A stretch of 64,000 bases of DNA from Xanthobacter flavus (GTDB lineage: Bacteria; Pseudomonadota; Alphaproteobacteria; Rhizobiales; Xanthobacteraceae), in NCBI RefSeq assembly GCF_017875275.1, contig NZ_JAGGML010000001.1, positions 372,001 through 436,000 on the forward strand, given 5' to 3'. A program made the position numbers and the translations under genes. The notes below the pieces were generated by a model. That model saw only the letters and a program-made list of their open reading frames with translations, had not been told where the DNA came from and ran no database searches. Of the stretch, positions 46,148 to 54,350 are shown piece after piece (position 1 is the first letter of the stretch; the number at the start of each line of letters is the position of its first letter).

Positions 46148-46522
46148 TCAGAAGGCGGGATCGGCAACCGCGGCCTTCGGCTTGTGGAGGCTCCGGCTGT
46201 CGTCCGGCGCCTCGTCGCGCTCGAACATGCCATAGTCGCGCACCACGGCGGCGACCCTCAGGCGATAGTCGCGGAACACGCCTGCCCGCCCCGCCGCCTG
46301 CGTCTTGCGATGGGAGGTGAGGTTGCGCCAGGCCTTCACCGCTTCCTCATCGCGCCAGAAGGAGAGCGAAAGCATCTTGCCAGGATTGGTGAGGCTCTCG
46401 AACCGCTCCACCGAGATGAAGCCGTCCATTTTCTCCAGCTCCAAGCGCAGGCGCGCGGCGAGATCGAGATAGGTGTCGCGCTGACCTTCAGCCGGCCACA
46501 CCTCGAATATGATCGCGATCAA
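46148..46522 (-). CDS. Antibiotic biosynthesis monooxygenase (ABM) domain protein
   Basis: A 124-residue protein with a ferredoxin-like ABM domain (about 3-95: IIFEVWPAEGQ, DGFISVERFESL, LSLSFWRDEEAVKAWR). Despite the family name such proteins include haem-degrading and stress-related enzymes, and the role here is unknown. The start is read as TTG at 46522, where homologous sequence begins; the ribosome site is weak. It converges with the racemase gene, with three bases between stops. Confidence 0.8.
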   Translation of the reverse strand: MIAIIFEVWPAEGQRDTYLDLAARLRLELEKMDGFISVERFESLTNPGKMLSLSFWRDEEAVKAWRNLTSHRKTQAAGRAGVFRDYRLRVAAVVRDYGMFERDEAPDDSRSLHKPKAAVADPAF

Positions 46523-46553
46523 GACCCGACCCCCTGTCCGGTGTTCGACGAGA

Positions 46554-46739
46554 CTAAACCTTGTCGCCGGGCCGGCGCTGCACCTCGGGGAAGACCCACA
46601 TGGCGATGACCATGAAAACACCCAGGAAGGCGACCGCATATTTCGGTCCCTCCTGCCCAAGCGCGGACTGGAAGGCATAGCCCGCCGCCGCGACGGCGAG
46701 GACGATGAGGGAGAGGATGAGCTTGATGTGGGTGGGCAT
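46554..46739 (-). CDS. Small two-span membrane protein
   Basis: A 61-residue unrecognised protein with two hydrophobic segments (about 6-24 and 34-50). The frame extends upstream without support; the ATG at 46739 has GAGGGGAC upstream. It lies between the ABM gene and another small membrane protein on the same strand and is probably co-transcribed with them. Confidence 0.7.
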   Translation of the reverse strand: MPTHIKLILSLIVLAVAAAGYAFQSALGQEGPKYAVAFLGVFMVIAMWVFPEVQRRPGDKV

Positions 46740-46782
46740 GGAATGTCCCCTCTTGAAGGCCGGACAAGGCCGGCGCTGAGCT

Positions 46783-47178
46783 TCAGATGAGCGCGGCGCC
46801 GCCGCCGGGAAGCGCGGCCCAGACGGCCAGCGCCGCGCCCTGGAGCGCCACCAGAGCGGCAAGGCCGCGCCGGCCGTCGCGGAAAGATGTGGGCAGCAGC
46901 TCGAACGGCGCCGGGGCGAACAGCAGGACGAGGCCGCCGACGACGATCAGGCTGGTGAGGCGCAGGTTCGCATAGCCGTAAGCCAGCGCCGCGGCGGCGA
47001 GCACGAGCCAGAGCAGACTGTTGACCAGGACGAGGGCGCGGCCCCCCGCCTGCCGCGCCCCCGCCGGCCGCGTGCTCGCCGGGAACATGCCGGAGAGCAC
47101 GAGAAAGCCGAGGCACGCCGCCGTCCACAGACCGGTGAAGATCAACAGGCCGGCGACATTGGGTTCGATGGAGGCCAT
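46783..47178 (-). CDS. Four-span membrane protein of unknown function
   Basis: A 131-residue protein with four predicted membrane spans (about 8-28, 49-68, 73-90 and 106-124). No recognised family. The ATG at 47178 lies four bases downstream of the stop of the hydroxylase-like gene, so it is almost certainly in an operon with it. Confidence 0.75.
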   Translation of the reverse strand: MASIEPNVAGLLIFTGLWTAACLGFLVLSGMFPASTRPAGARQAGGRALVLVNSLLWLVLAAAALAYGYANLRLTSLIVVGGLVLLFAPAPFELLPTSFRDGRRGLAALVALQGAALAVWAALPGGGAALI

Positions 47179-47182
47179 GGCC

Positions 47183-47980
47183 TCACTCCGCCGGGGCGAC
47201 GTGGCCGGAAGGCGCCGTCTTGCCCTTCGGGGTGCGCGCGGTGCGGCGCATGTCGGTCTTCAGGTGGCGCGTGTCATAGCCGTTGAAGAGATGGCCGAAG
47301 AGCCCGCGATTGAGGTCCGACGTGCCGAACGCCCAGTCCATGATGGGGAAGGTCAGGTTCATGTTGCGCTCCATCATGAGCGACTGGTTGTGGTGCGCGG
47401 CGTGGTGGCGTCGGTTGGTGTTGATGAAGGGCACGTTCCGCACGAACCAGTTCTCGTCGATGTGCGTGGTGAAGTGCATGAATTCGTAGAGCAGATAGAC
47501 CGAGGTCGTGGTGGTGATGAACAGCCAGCCCACATTCGGCGAGATCAGCCAGCCGAACACGATGGCGCCGGGAATGGACATGAGCGTGAAGGTCACCAGC
47601 GCATAGGGCGGGAAGAAGGTGACGCGCCAGTCGTGGTGACCGGCGAAGCGCATCTCCTCCTCGGTGAAGAACTGGTGATGCATGAGCGTGTGGCGGTTAT
47701 AGACCGCGCGGAACAGCGGAAAGCTGGACGGCCGGTGCATCACATAGCGGTGCAGCCACCATTCGAAGAAATTACAGAACAGGAACACGACCGGAATGGT
47801 GAGCCACTCCCACCACCGGACATCGTGCATGTTCGAGATGTAGATGTAGAGCGCCGTAAAGCCGATCGCATAGATGATGGCGATGTGCAGCCAGCCGTTA
47901 TACCAGCCGGTGACGCGCTCGCGATAGGTTGCGCGGTATTTGCGCTGGCGATCCGTCATGGGGCTCGAGGTGAGTTCCAT
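47183..47980 (-). CDS. Sterol desaturase / fatty-acid hydroxylase superfamily protein
   Basis: A 265-residue membrane protein of the di-iron hydroxylase superfamily. His clusters that would hold the two irons are His77/His82 (HRYVMH), His97/His101/His102 (HTLMHH) and His192/His193/His196/His197 (HHAAHH), between about four membrane spans. Substrates in the family include sterols, fatty acids, carotenoids and hopanoid-like lipids; here it is not determined. First gene of a leftward set with two small membrane proteins and an ABM protein. Confidence 0.9.
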   Translation of the reverse strand: MELTSSPMTDRQRKYRATYRERVTGWYNGWLHIAIIYAIGFTALYIYISNMHDVRWWEWLTIPVVFLFCNFFEWWLHRYVMHRPSSFPLFRAVYNRHTLMHHQFFTEEEMRFAGHHDWRVTFFPPYALVTFTLMSIPGAIVFGWLISPNVGWLFITTTTSVYLLYEFMHFTTHIDENWFVRNVPFINTNRRHHAAHHNQSLMMERNMNLTFPIMDWAFGTSDLNRGLFGHLFNGYDTRHLKTDMRRTARTPKGKTAPSGHVAPAE

Positions 47981-48363
47981 CGCTCTCTCCCTTGCGCGCT
48001 GTCGGTGCGCGCCATTCTCTTGATTCCCCCGCGCTTGAACTGGAGTGCCACGGCTTGAGGGCCGGCACCCCTTGCGATGCCCCCGCCGGACGGCCGAGGG
48101 GCGCTTCGCGACAGCGCGTGAAGAACTAATATGTCAGTCACACATCATATGCAAGACGGAGAATCTCTCGCTCAAACCGCCTCGCCACGCGCCCGAACAG
48201 CCAAGCCGGAGGCATCAACACATTGATTTCATTGGCATCGATCCATCCATCTCCTTTTAAAATGATCCAGATCAAAAAAGCTTCTTGCAGACATTCTTTT
48301 GGCATATCTATGATATGTCAGTTCACAAAGGCGGGCATGAGACCCGCCTAGGGGAGGACGCCA
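47981..48363. other. Divergent promoter region before the first HAAT operon
   Basis: About 380 bases between the hydroxylase-like gene and the HAAT binding-protein gene. The right half is notably AT-rich and contains the direct repeat ATATGTCAGT (48129-48138 and 48313-48322) and a palindrome at 48303-48317. No gene is visible. Confidence 0.55.
48129..48322. promoter_or_regulatory. Direct repeats and palindrome upstream of the HAAT operon
   Basis: ATATGTCAGT is repeated at 48129-48138 and 48313-48322, each followed by a CACA-rich stretch. The right copy overlaps a perfect palindrome, CATATC-TAT-GATATG, at 48303-48317, 46 bases upstream of the binding-protein ATG. These are likely operator sites, perhaps for the GntR-FCD protein encoded at the far end of this module. 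Confidence 0.45.
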
Positions 48364-49638
48364 ATGAACATTTCTCGCCGCACATTGATGCGGGGGATCG
48401 GTGCTGCCGGTCTCGCCGCCGCCGCTCCGGGGGTTTTCTCCCCCGCCATCGCCCAGTCGAAGCCGGTGCGCATCGGCATTCTCGCGCCGCGCTCAGGCGC
48501 CATGGGCACGGTCGGCGAATGCGGCATCCGCGCGGTGCAGTGGGCGGCGGAGCGCATGAACAAGGACGGCGGCATCGCCGGCCGCCCCATCGAGCTGGTG
48601 TTCGAGGAGGAGACCTCGCCGAAGGACACCATCGAGCGCTTCCGCCGCCTCGCCCTGCAGGAAAAGGTGGACTGCGTCCAGGGCCTCATCTCCACCGGCG
48701 TGTCGCTCGGCGTCGCCCCGGTGGCGGAGGAGGAGCAGGCGCTGCTCATGATGTGGGACGGCACCACGCAGGACGGCGTGAAGGAGGCCATGCCCAAGTC
48801 GCGCTATGTCTTCCGCTCCACCGACAACGAATGCGAGGCGGTGATGGCCTCGCTTCTCGCCATCAAATACTTCAAGGGCAAGATCAAGCGGATCGCCGGC
48901 ATCAATCCGGACTATTCCTACGGCCGCAACAACTGGGAGGCCTTCCGGCAGATCCTCGCGCGCGCCGGGGTCGAGGTGGAGGTGGTGGCCGAGCAGTGGC
49001 CCAAGGTCGGCACCATGGACCTCACCTCCCATGTCGCCGCGCTGAAGGCCGCCAAGCCGGACTTCATCTTCTCCTCCATGCTGTTCGCCGATCTGCCGGT
49101 GTTCATGAAGCAGGGCTCGGCCGCGGGCCTGTTCGAGGGCGTGAACCTCGCCCTTCCCGCCGCCGGCTGGCAGATCAACCAGCTGAAGAAGGAGTTCATG
49201 CCCGAGAACATCGTGTTCGGGCACAACACGCTCTACTTCGCGCTGCCGAACGCTTCCGCGCTGCAGAAGGCGTTCGTCGAAGACTATATGGGCCGCTACA
49301 AGGAAGCCCCGCACTGGGAGGCCGACCGGGCCTATTTCGCGCTCGCCGCCTACAAGGCCGGCGTTGAGGCCGCGGCCAAGGCCACCGGGCGCTGGCCGAA
49401 GCTCGATGAAATCATCGATTCGATCCCCAAGCAGAAGGTCGAGAGCCTCGGCGGTCCGGGCCAGTTCCGCACCGACAAGATCGCCGAGCAGACCTTCTAC
49501 CAGGGCCTGTCCACCAACCAGAATTCCTACGACTTCCCGACGCTGAGGACGGTGGACAGCTTCACCGCCGACCAGCTCCAGAAGCCGCCGGGCGTGGACT
49601 TCTGGGAATGGCTCAAGACCTCCAAGCTTCCCGTCTGA
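48364..49638 (+). CDS. HAAT-type ABC transporter substrate-binding protein (cluster 1)
   Basis: A 424-residue periplasmic binding protein of the LivK-like (family 6) type. The twin-arginine motif SRRTLMRG and a signal peptide ending AIAQ (about residue 31) direct export. The core opens RIGILAPRSGAMGTVGE. GGGGAGGA precedes the ATG. It heads the operon SBP-LivH-LivM-LivG-LivF-alcohol dehydrogenase. Such proteins bind amino acids, amides, urea or aromatic acids; the ligand here is unknown. Confidence 0.94.
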   Translation: MNISRRTLMRGIGAAGLAAAAPGVFSPAIAQSKPVRIGILAPRSGAMGTVGECGIRAVQWAAERMNKDGGIAGRPIELVFEEETSPKDTIERFRRLALQEKVDCVQGLISTGVSLGVAPVAEEEQALLMMWDGTTQDGVKEAMPKSRYVFRSTDNECEAVMASLLAIKYFKGKIKRIAGINPDYSYGRNNWEAFRQILARAGVEVEVVAEQWPKVGTMDLTSHVAALKAAKPDFIFSSMLFADLPVFMKQGSAAGLFEGVNLALPAAGWQINQLKKEFMPENIVFGHNTLYFALPNASALQKAFVEDYMGRYKEAPHWEADRAYFALAAYKAGVEAAAKATGRWPKLDEIIDSIPKQKVESLGGPGQFRTDKIAEQTFYQGLSTNQNSYDFPTLRTVDSFTADQLQKPPGVDFWEWLKTSKLPV

Positions 49639-49648
49639 GGAGCGCCGC

Positions 49649-50530
49649 GTGACCGTCTTTCTCGACGTCCTCCTCGGCGGCGTGTTTCACGCCGCCATTC
49701 TCTTCCTCGTCGCCGCCGGGCTCCAGCTGGTGTTCGGCGTGCAGAAGATCGTCAACCTCGCCTGCGGCTCGTTCTACGCGCTGGGCGCCTATTTCGGCAT
49801 AACGGCCGTGGGCCTTGCCTCGGCCGTGGGCTTTCCGGCCTGGACCGTTCTCCCGGTGCTCATCCTCGCGGGGCTCCTCATCGGCCTTGTCGGCCTGCCG
49901 GTGGAACGCATCCTGCGCACCGTCTATCGCCGGGACGAGAGCTATCAGCTGCTCCTCACCTTCGGCCTGCTCCTGATGTTCCAGGACGTGTTCCGCTTCT
50001 TCTGGGGCGCGACGCCCCGGACGCTGGACAACGCCTATCTCGCCTACGGCACGGCCGAGTTCCTCGGCCTCAGGGTGCCCACCTACAATCTCCTCGTGAT
50101 CGCCGCCTCCATCGCCATCGCGGTGGCGCTCGGCGCCTTCCTCCAGAAGACGCGCACGGGCCGCATCATCCGCGCCACGGCAGAGAACCGGGACATGACC
50201 GAGGGTCTCGGCGTGAATTCCTCCCGCGTCTTCGCCGCGGTGTTCACGGTGGGCTGCATGCTCGGCACCGTGGGCGGCGCGCTGGTGGTGCCGGCATCGG
50301 CCTCCTCGCTGGACATGGCGGTGGAGCTTGTGGTGGAAGCCTTCGCCGTGGTGGTCATCGGCGGCCTCGGCTCCATGCGCGGCGCGCTCGCCGGGGCGCT
50401 CATCGTCGGCCTGATCCGGGCAGCGGCCATCATGGTTCTGCCCGAGGCCGAGATTCTCTCCATCTATCTGGTCGTCATCGCCGTGCTCATCCTGCGGCCG
50501 GCCGGGCTCTTCGGAAAGGCAATGGCATGA
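49649..50530 (+). CDS. HAAT-type ABC transporter permease LivH-like (cluster 1)
   Basis: A 293-residue inner membrane permease with about eight spans and the LivH-type loop AENRDMTEGLGVNSSRVFA. The start is GTG at 49649 after GAGGAG, ten bases after the binding-protein stop. It overlaps the LivM-like start by four bases. Confidence 0.94.
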   Translation: MTVFLDVLLGGVFHAAILFLVAAGLQLVFGVQKIVNLACGSFYALGAYFGITAVGLASAVGFPAWTVLPVLILAGLLIGLVGLPVERILRTVYRRDESYQLLLTFGLLLMFQDVFRFFWGATPRTLDNAYLAYGTAEFLGLRVPTYNLLVIAASIAIAVALGAFLQKTRTGRIIRATAENRDMTEGLGVNSSRVFAAVFTVGCMLGTVGGALVVPASASSLDMAVELVVEAFAVVVIGGLGSMRGALAGALIVGLIRAAAIMVLPEAEILSIYLVVIAVLILRPAGLFGKAMA

Positions 50531-51558
50531 GCACGCCCACCCTCGGCACCCCCACGGCCGCCCGCGCGGCCGCCGCGGCGGCCCCCGCCGCCGGCATGCG
50601 ATGGCCCAGCGGCCTTGCTGCCTTCCTCGTGATCGTGGTGGCGATGGCGGGCCTGCCCCTCGTCGCCTCCACCTACATGCTCACCCTGATGGTGCCCTTC
50701 TTCGGTTTCGCCATCGCGCTGCTCGGCTTCAACCTCCTGTTCGGATACACGGGCCTTCTCTCCTTCGGCCATGCCATGTTCCTCGGCATCGGCGCCTATG
50801 CGGCGGCGGTGATGACCTCCAAGCTGGGCGTCCGCTCGCTGGAGCTGACTCTTCTCGTTGCGGTGGCGGCGGCGGTGGTCATCGCGGTGCCGGTGGGCTT
50901 CCTGTGCGTGCGCTACACGCGCATCTTCTTCGGCATGCTGACCCTCGCCTTCGGCATGCTGTTTCACTCCATCCTGTTCAAGTTCTACGGCCTCACCGGT
51001 GGCGATCAGGGCATGCGGGTGATGCGCCCGCTCCTGTTCGGCATGGAGTTCGAGGGCGGCAAGACGGCCTTCATCACCGGCCCGTTCTATTACTACGCCC
51101 TCGGCCTCCTCACGCTGCTCGGCTACGCCATGTGGCGGATCGTGCGTTCGCCCTTCGGGCTGCACCTCACGGCCATCCGCGAGAATGCGCAGAAGGCGGC
51201 CTATCTCGGCGTCACGGTCTCGCGGATGCGGCTCGCGGCCTATGTCATCTCAGGTGTCTACGGCGCCATCGGCGGGGTGATCCTGGCCGTCACCATCGGC
51301 CTCGCAGACCCAGAGATCGTCTATTGGACGCAGTCCGGCAACCTCGTCTTCATGGCGGTTCTGGGCGGCTCCAGCGCGTTTGCCGGTCCCGTGGTCGGCG
51401 GCCTCGCCTTTGTGCTGCTGCAGGACACGGTGATGTCCGCCACCCAGTACTGGCGGTTCGTGATGGGCGGAATTCTCGTGCTCATCGTCATCTTCTTCCC
51501 GCGAGGCATCGCCGGCCTGTTCGGCGACGCCTTCGCCCGCCTCAAGCGCGGGAGCTGA
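50527..51558 (+). CDS. HAAT-type ABC transporter permease LivM-like (cluster 1)
   Basis: A 343-residue permease with about nine spans after an Ala/Pro-rich N-terminus. The conserved GYTGLLSFGHAMFLGIGAYA, near residues 74-93, and RENAQKAAYLGV loop identify LivM. It pairs with the LivH-like protein to form the channel. The next gene starts three bases after its stop. Confidence 0.94.
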   Translation: MSTPTLGTPTAARAAAAAAPAAGMRWPSGLAAFLVIVVAMAGLPLVASTYMLTLMVPFFGFAIALLGFNLLFGYTGLLSFGHAMFLGIGAYAAAVMTSKLGVRSLELTLLVAVAAAVVIAVPVGFLCVRYTRIFFGMLTLAFGMLFHSILFKFYGLTGGDQGMRVMRPLLFGMEFEGGKTAFITGPFYYYALGLLTLLGYAMWRIVRSPFGLHLTAIRENAQKAAYLGVTVSRMRLAAYVISGVYGAIGGVILAVTIGLADPEIVYWTQSGNLVFMAVLGGSSAFAGPVVGGLAFVLLQDTVMSATQYWRFVMGGILVLIVIFFPRGIAGLFGDAFARLKRGS

Positions 51559-51561
51559 CCC

Positions 51562-52368
51562 ATGGCATCTCACGCCCTTCTCTCCGCCCACCAGGTCTCC
51601 AAGAGCTACGGCGACTTCCACGCGCTCCGGAATGTCTCGGTGCATGTGGACGACGGCGAGTTCATCTCGATCGTCGGCCCCAATGGGGCCGGCAAATCCA
51701 CCCTCGTCAACGTGCTCACTGGCCTCCTGAAGCCCACAACCGGGCACGTCCATTTCCGCGGGCAGGACATCGCCGGCATCGGCCCGGTGGAGCTGTCCCG
51801 CCGCGGCATGGCGCGGGGGTTCCAGCTGGTGAACATCTTTCCCGCCCTCACCGTTCGCGAGACGCTGGGGGTCGCCGCCGCCTCCCGCCTCAGGCGCATC
51901 GGCAACCCCTTCCGCAGCCTCGGCGCTGACCGGGAGGTGCGTGACGCCGTGGAGGAGGTGGCCGACATCTTCAACCTGCGCCACCGTCTGGACCAGCAGG
52001 CGAGCGCCCTCTCCCAGGGCGAGAAAAAACTGCTGGACGTGGCGAGCGCCTTCGCCCTCAAGCCCGAACTGATCCTCATCGACGAGCCCACCTCCGGCGT
52101 CTCCACCGGCGACAAGCACGCCATCATGGAACTGCTGGTGGCTGCCTCGCGGAAGGCGGGCGTGCGCGGCATCATCCAGGTGGAGCACGACATGGATCTC
52201 GTCGCCCGCTACTCGGACCGCATTGTCGCGCTCCAGGCGGGCACGGTGCTGGCGGACGAAAAGCCGGAGACCTTCTTCAAGGATCCCGCCCTCATCGCTG
52301 CCGTGGTGGGCACGCGCCCGCCGAAGATGACCCAGAAGCCGGCCGTTCAGGAGATCCGCCCATGCTGA
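51562..52368 (+). CDS. HAAT-type ABC transporter ATPase LivG-like (cluster 1)
   Basis: A 268-residue ATP-binding subunit: Walker A GPNGAGKS (about 37-44), signature here as LSQGEKKLLDVA, Walker B LILIDEPTSGV. The signature LSQGE, where LSGGQ is usual, is common in LivG. Stop overlaps the LivF-like start by seven bases. Confidence 0.94.
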   Translation: MASHALLSAHQVSKSYGDFHALRNVSVHVDDGEFISIVGPNGAGKSTLVNVLTGLLKPTTGHVHFRGQDIAGIGPVELSRRGMARGFQLVNIFPALTVRETLGVAAASRLRRIGNPFRSLGADREVRDAVEEVADIFNLRHRLDQQASALSQGEKKLLDVASAFALKPELILIDEPTSGVSTGDKHAIMELLVAASRKAGVRGIIQVEHDMDLVARYSDRIVALQAGTVLADEKPETFFKDPALIAAVVGTRPPKMTQKPAVQEIRPC

Positions 52369-53084
52369 GCATTTCGGGCCTCAAGGTTGATATCGCCGGC
52401 AGCCGCATCCTGTCCGGCATCGACCTTGCCGTGGAGCCGGGCGAACTCGTCTGCCTCATCGGCCGCAACGGCGCGGGCAAGACCACCACGTTCCGCTCCA
52501 TCATGGGCTATCGCAAGCCCGCCGCCGGCTCCATCCGCTTCGCGGGCAAGGAGCTGGTCGGCCGCGCGCCGCACGAGATCGCGCAGATGGGCGTGGGCTT
52601 CTCGCCGGAGGAATCGGAGGTCTATGCCGACCTCACCGTGGCGGAAAATCTGGAGCTGCCGACCTGGACGCGGCGCTCCAAGATGTCGGAGAAGGATCGC
52701 GTGGAGCGCTCCCTCACCGTCTTCCCGAAGCTGCGGCAGTATCTGCACCGGGGCGGCGCGCAGCTCTCGGGCGGCGAGCGCAAGATGGTCTCGGTGGCGC
52801 GCGCGCTCGCCCTCGATCCGAGCCTCCTCCTGCTGGACGAACCGTTCGAGGGTTTGTCCCCGGCGATCATCCCGGTGATCTCGGAAGGCATCGCCTCCAT
52901 CCGCGCCATGGGGCAGGCGGTGCTGATGGCGGAATCCAACGTCCACCACCTGCCGGACTATGTGGATCGCCTCTACGTGCTTGAGCGCGGCGAGATGATC
53001 TTCTCCGGCACGCTGGCGGAGGCGCACCGCGACAAGGCGGTCATGCGCGTCATCGCCGGCGAGGTGGAGCTGGAGCACGCCTGA
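52362..53084 (+). CDS. HAAT-type ABC transporter ATPase LivF-like (cluster 1)
   Basis: A 240-residue ATP-binding subunit: Walker A GRNGAGKT (about 35-42), signature LSGGERKM, Walker B LLLDEPFEGLSP. The start at 52362 lies inside the LivG-like gene end, so the two are coupled. The alcohol dehydrogenase gene begins three bases after its stop. Confidence 0.94.
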   Translation: MLSISGLKVDIAGSRILSGIDLAVEPGELVCLIGRNGAGKTTTFRSIMGYRKPAAGSIRFAGKELVGRAPHEIAQMGVGFSPEESEVYADLTVAENLELPTWTRRSKMSEKDRVERSLTVFPKLRQYLHRGGAQLSGGERKMVSVARALALDPSLLLLDEPFEGLSPAIIPVISEGIASIRAMGQAVLMAESNVHHLPDYVDRLYVLERGEMIFSGTLAEAHRDKAVMRVIAGEVELEHA

Positions 53085-53087
53085 GCC

Positions 53088-54197
53088 ATGCCCCTCACCT
53101 ATCGTGCCGCGGTGCTTCACGCGCCGCAAACGCCGCTCGCCATCGAGACGGTGGCGGCGGCCCCGCTCGGCCCGTCGGACGTGCTCGTCCGCATCAAGGC
53201 GGCCGGGCTCTGCCACACTGATCTGGAGGTGATCGAGGGCGGGCTGGTCTATCCCATGCCCATCGTGCTCGGCCATGAGGCGGCGGGCATCGTGGAAGAC
53301 GTCGGGCGTGAGGCCAAGGGCGTCCGCAAGGGCGACCATGTGGTGCTCTCCTGGAATCCCCATTGCGGCCACTGCTTCTATTGCGACCGCTCCCTGCCCA
53401 TCCTGTGCGAGGGCTATCTCGCCGAAGGCCCGAAGGCGCGCGCCTTCGACGGCGCCGCCAAAGCGCGGCTCGCGGACGGGCGTGAGCTGGGCAACCTCAT
53501 GTTTCTCGGCGCCTTCGGGGAATACTGCATCGTCGCCGACCAGCAGGCCGTTCCCGTGCCGAAGGATCTGCCGTTCGAGGAGGCCTGCCTCATCGGCTGC
53601 GGGATCATGACCGGCGTCGGCGCGGCGCTGAACGTCGCCCATATCGGGCCGGGCGACACAGCGCTTGTCATCGGCTGCGGTGCCGTGGGGCTGGCTGCCG
53701 TACAAGGTGCGAGGTTGGCAGGTGCTGAGACGATCCTTGCGGCAGATCTCGACGACGCCAAGCTCGCCCTCGCCCGCACCATGGGTGCCACCCACACGGT
53801 GAATGCCCGCACCGGCGACGTGGTGGAGGCCGCCCGCGCCCTCACGGGTGGTCGCGGGGCGGACGTGGTGCTGGAATCCGCCGGCAGCCCCATCGCCTTC
53901 CGCACGACGGTGGAGGCGGTGCGGCCGGGCGGCGAGGTGATCTGGCTGGGCAAGATCGACGTGACGAAGGACGTGTCGTTCCGCTGGGGTTCGCTGATGG
54001 CGGAAAAGCGCATCCGCCGCGTCTCCTACGGCGGCGCCCGGCCCGCCCGCGACTTCCCGTTCCTGGCGCGCGCCGCGCTCGCGGGCCGGCTGGATCTCAA
54101 GAGGCTCATCTCCCGCCGCATCGCGCTGGAGGAGATCAATGGGGGCTTCGCCGCGCTGAAAGCGGGCGAGACCATCCGCAGCGTGGTGCTGTTCTGA
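53088..54197 (+). CDS. Zinc-dependent alcohol dehydrogenase
   Basis: A 369-residue medium-chain dehydrogenase. Catalytic zinc ligands Cys42, His63 (GHEAAG) and Cys171; structural zinc ligands Cys93, Cys96, Cys99 and Cys107; NAD-binding motif GCGAVGLAAV. The overall pattern is of the class III/group I alcohol dehydrogenases. As the last gene of the HAAT operon it probably oxidises an alcohol that is imported or derived from the imported compound. Confidence 0.94.
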   Translation: MPLTYRAAVLHAPQTPLAIETVAAAPLGPSDVLVRIKAAGLCHTDLEVIEGGLVYPMPIVLGHEAAGIVEDVGREAKGVRKGDHVVLSWNPHCGHCFYCDRSLPILCEGYLAEGPKARAFDGAAKARLADGRELGNLMFLGAFGEYCIVADQQAVPVPKDLPFEEACLIGCGIMTGVGAALNVAHIGPGDTALVIGCGAVGLAAVQGARLAGAETILAADLDDAKLALARTMGATHTVNARTGDVVEAARALTGGRGADVVLESAGSPIAFRTTVEAVRPGGEVIWLGKIDVTKDVSFRWGSLMAEKRIRRVSYGGARPARDFPFLARAALAGRLDLKRLISRRIALEEINGGFAALKAGETIRSVVLF

Positions 54198-54226
54198 GGC
54201 GGGCGGCCGCCCCACCCCTTGAGACT

Positions 54227-54262
54227 CCCTCTCCCCTTGCGGGAGAGGGCTGGGGTGAGGGG
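54227..54262 (+). repeat. Dispersed hairpin repeat, copy 1
   Basis: The core CCCTCTCCC-CTTGC-GGGAGAGGG hairpin is followed by CTGGGGTGAGGGGT. It lies 29 bases after the alcohol dehydrogenase stop. Copy 2, inverted, is 41 bases to the right, and a third copy is at 60153. Such repeats are frequent in GC-rich proteobacteria. Confidence 0.75.
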
Positions 54263-54303
54263 TATCTCTCCCTTCGCCCCGATGCACGGAATGCGTCAGC
54301 ACC

Positions 54304-54343
54304 ACCCCTCACCCCCGGCCCCTCTCCCGCAAGGGGAGAGGGG
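54304..54343 (-). repeat. Dispersed hairpin repeat, copy 2 (inverted)
   Basis: Reverse-complement copy of the repeat at 54227: read on the minus strand it has CCCTCTCCC, CTTGC, GGGAGAGGG and then GGGGTGAGGGGT with a small insertion. The pair sits between the convergent alcohol dehydrogenase and GntR genes and probably serves as a bidirectional transcript end. Confidence 0.75.
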
Positions 54344-54350
54344 AGCCCCC

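Noticed and set aside
46148-46522. Antibiotic biosynthesis gene
   Set aside because: The ABM fold is shared by many unrelated small proteins, and no biosynthetic cluster surrounds it.
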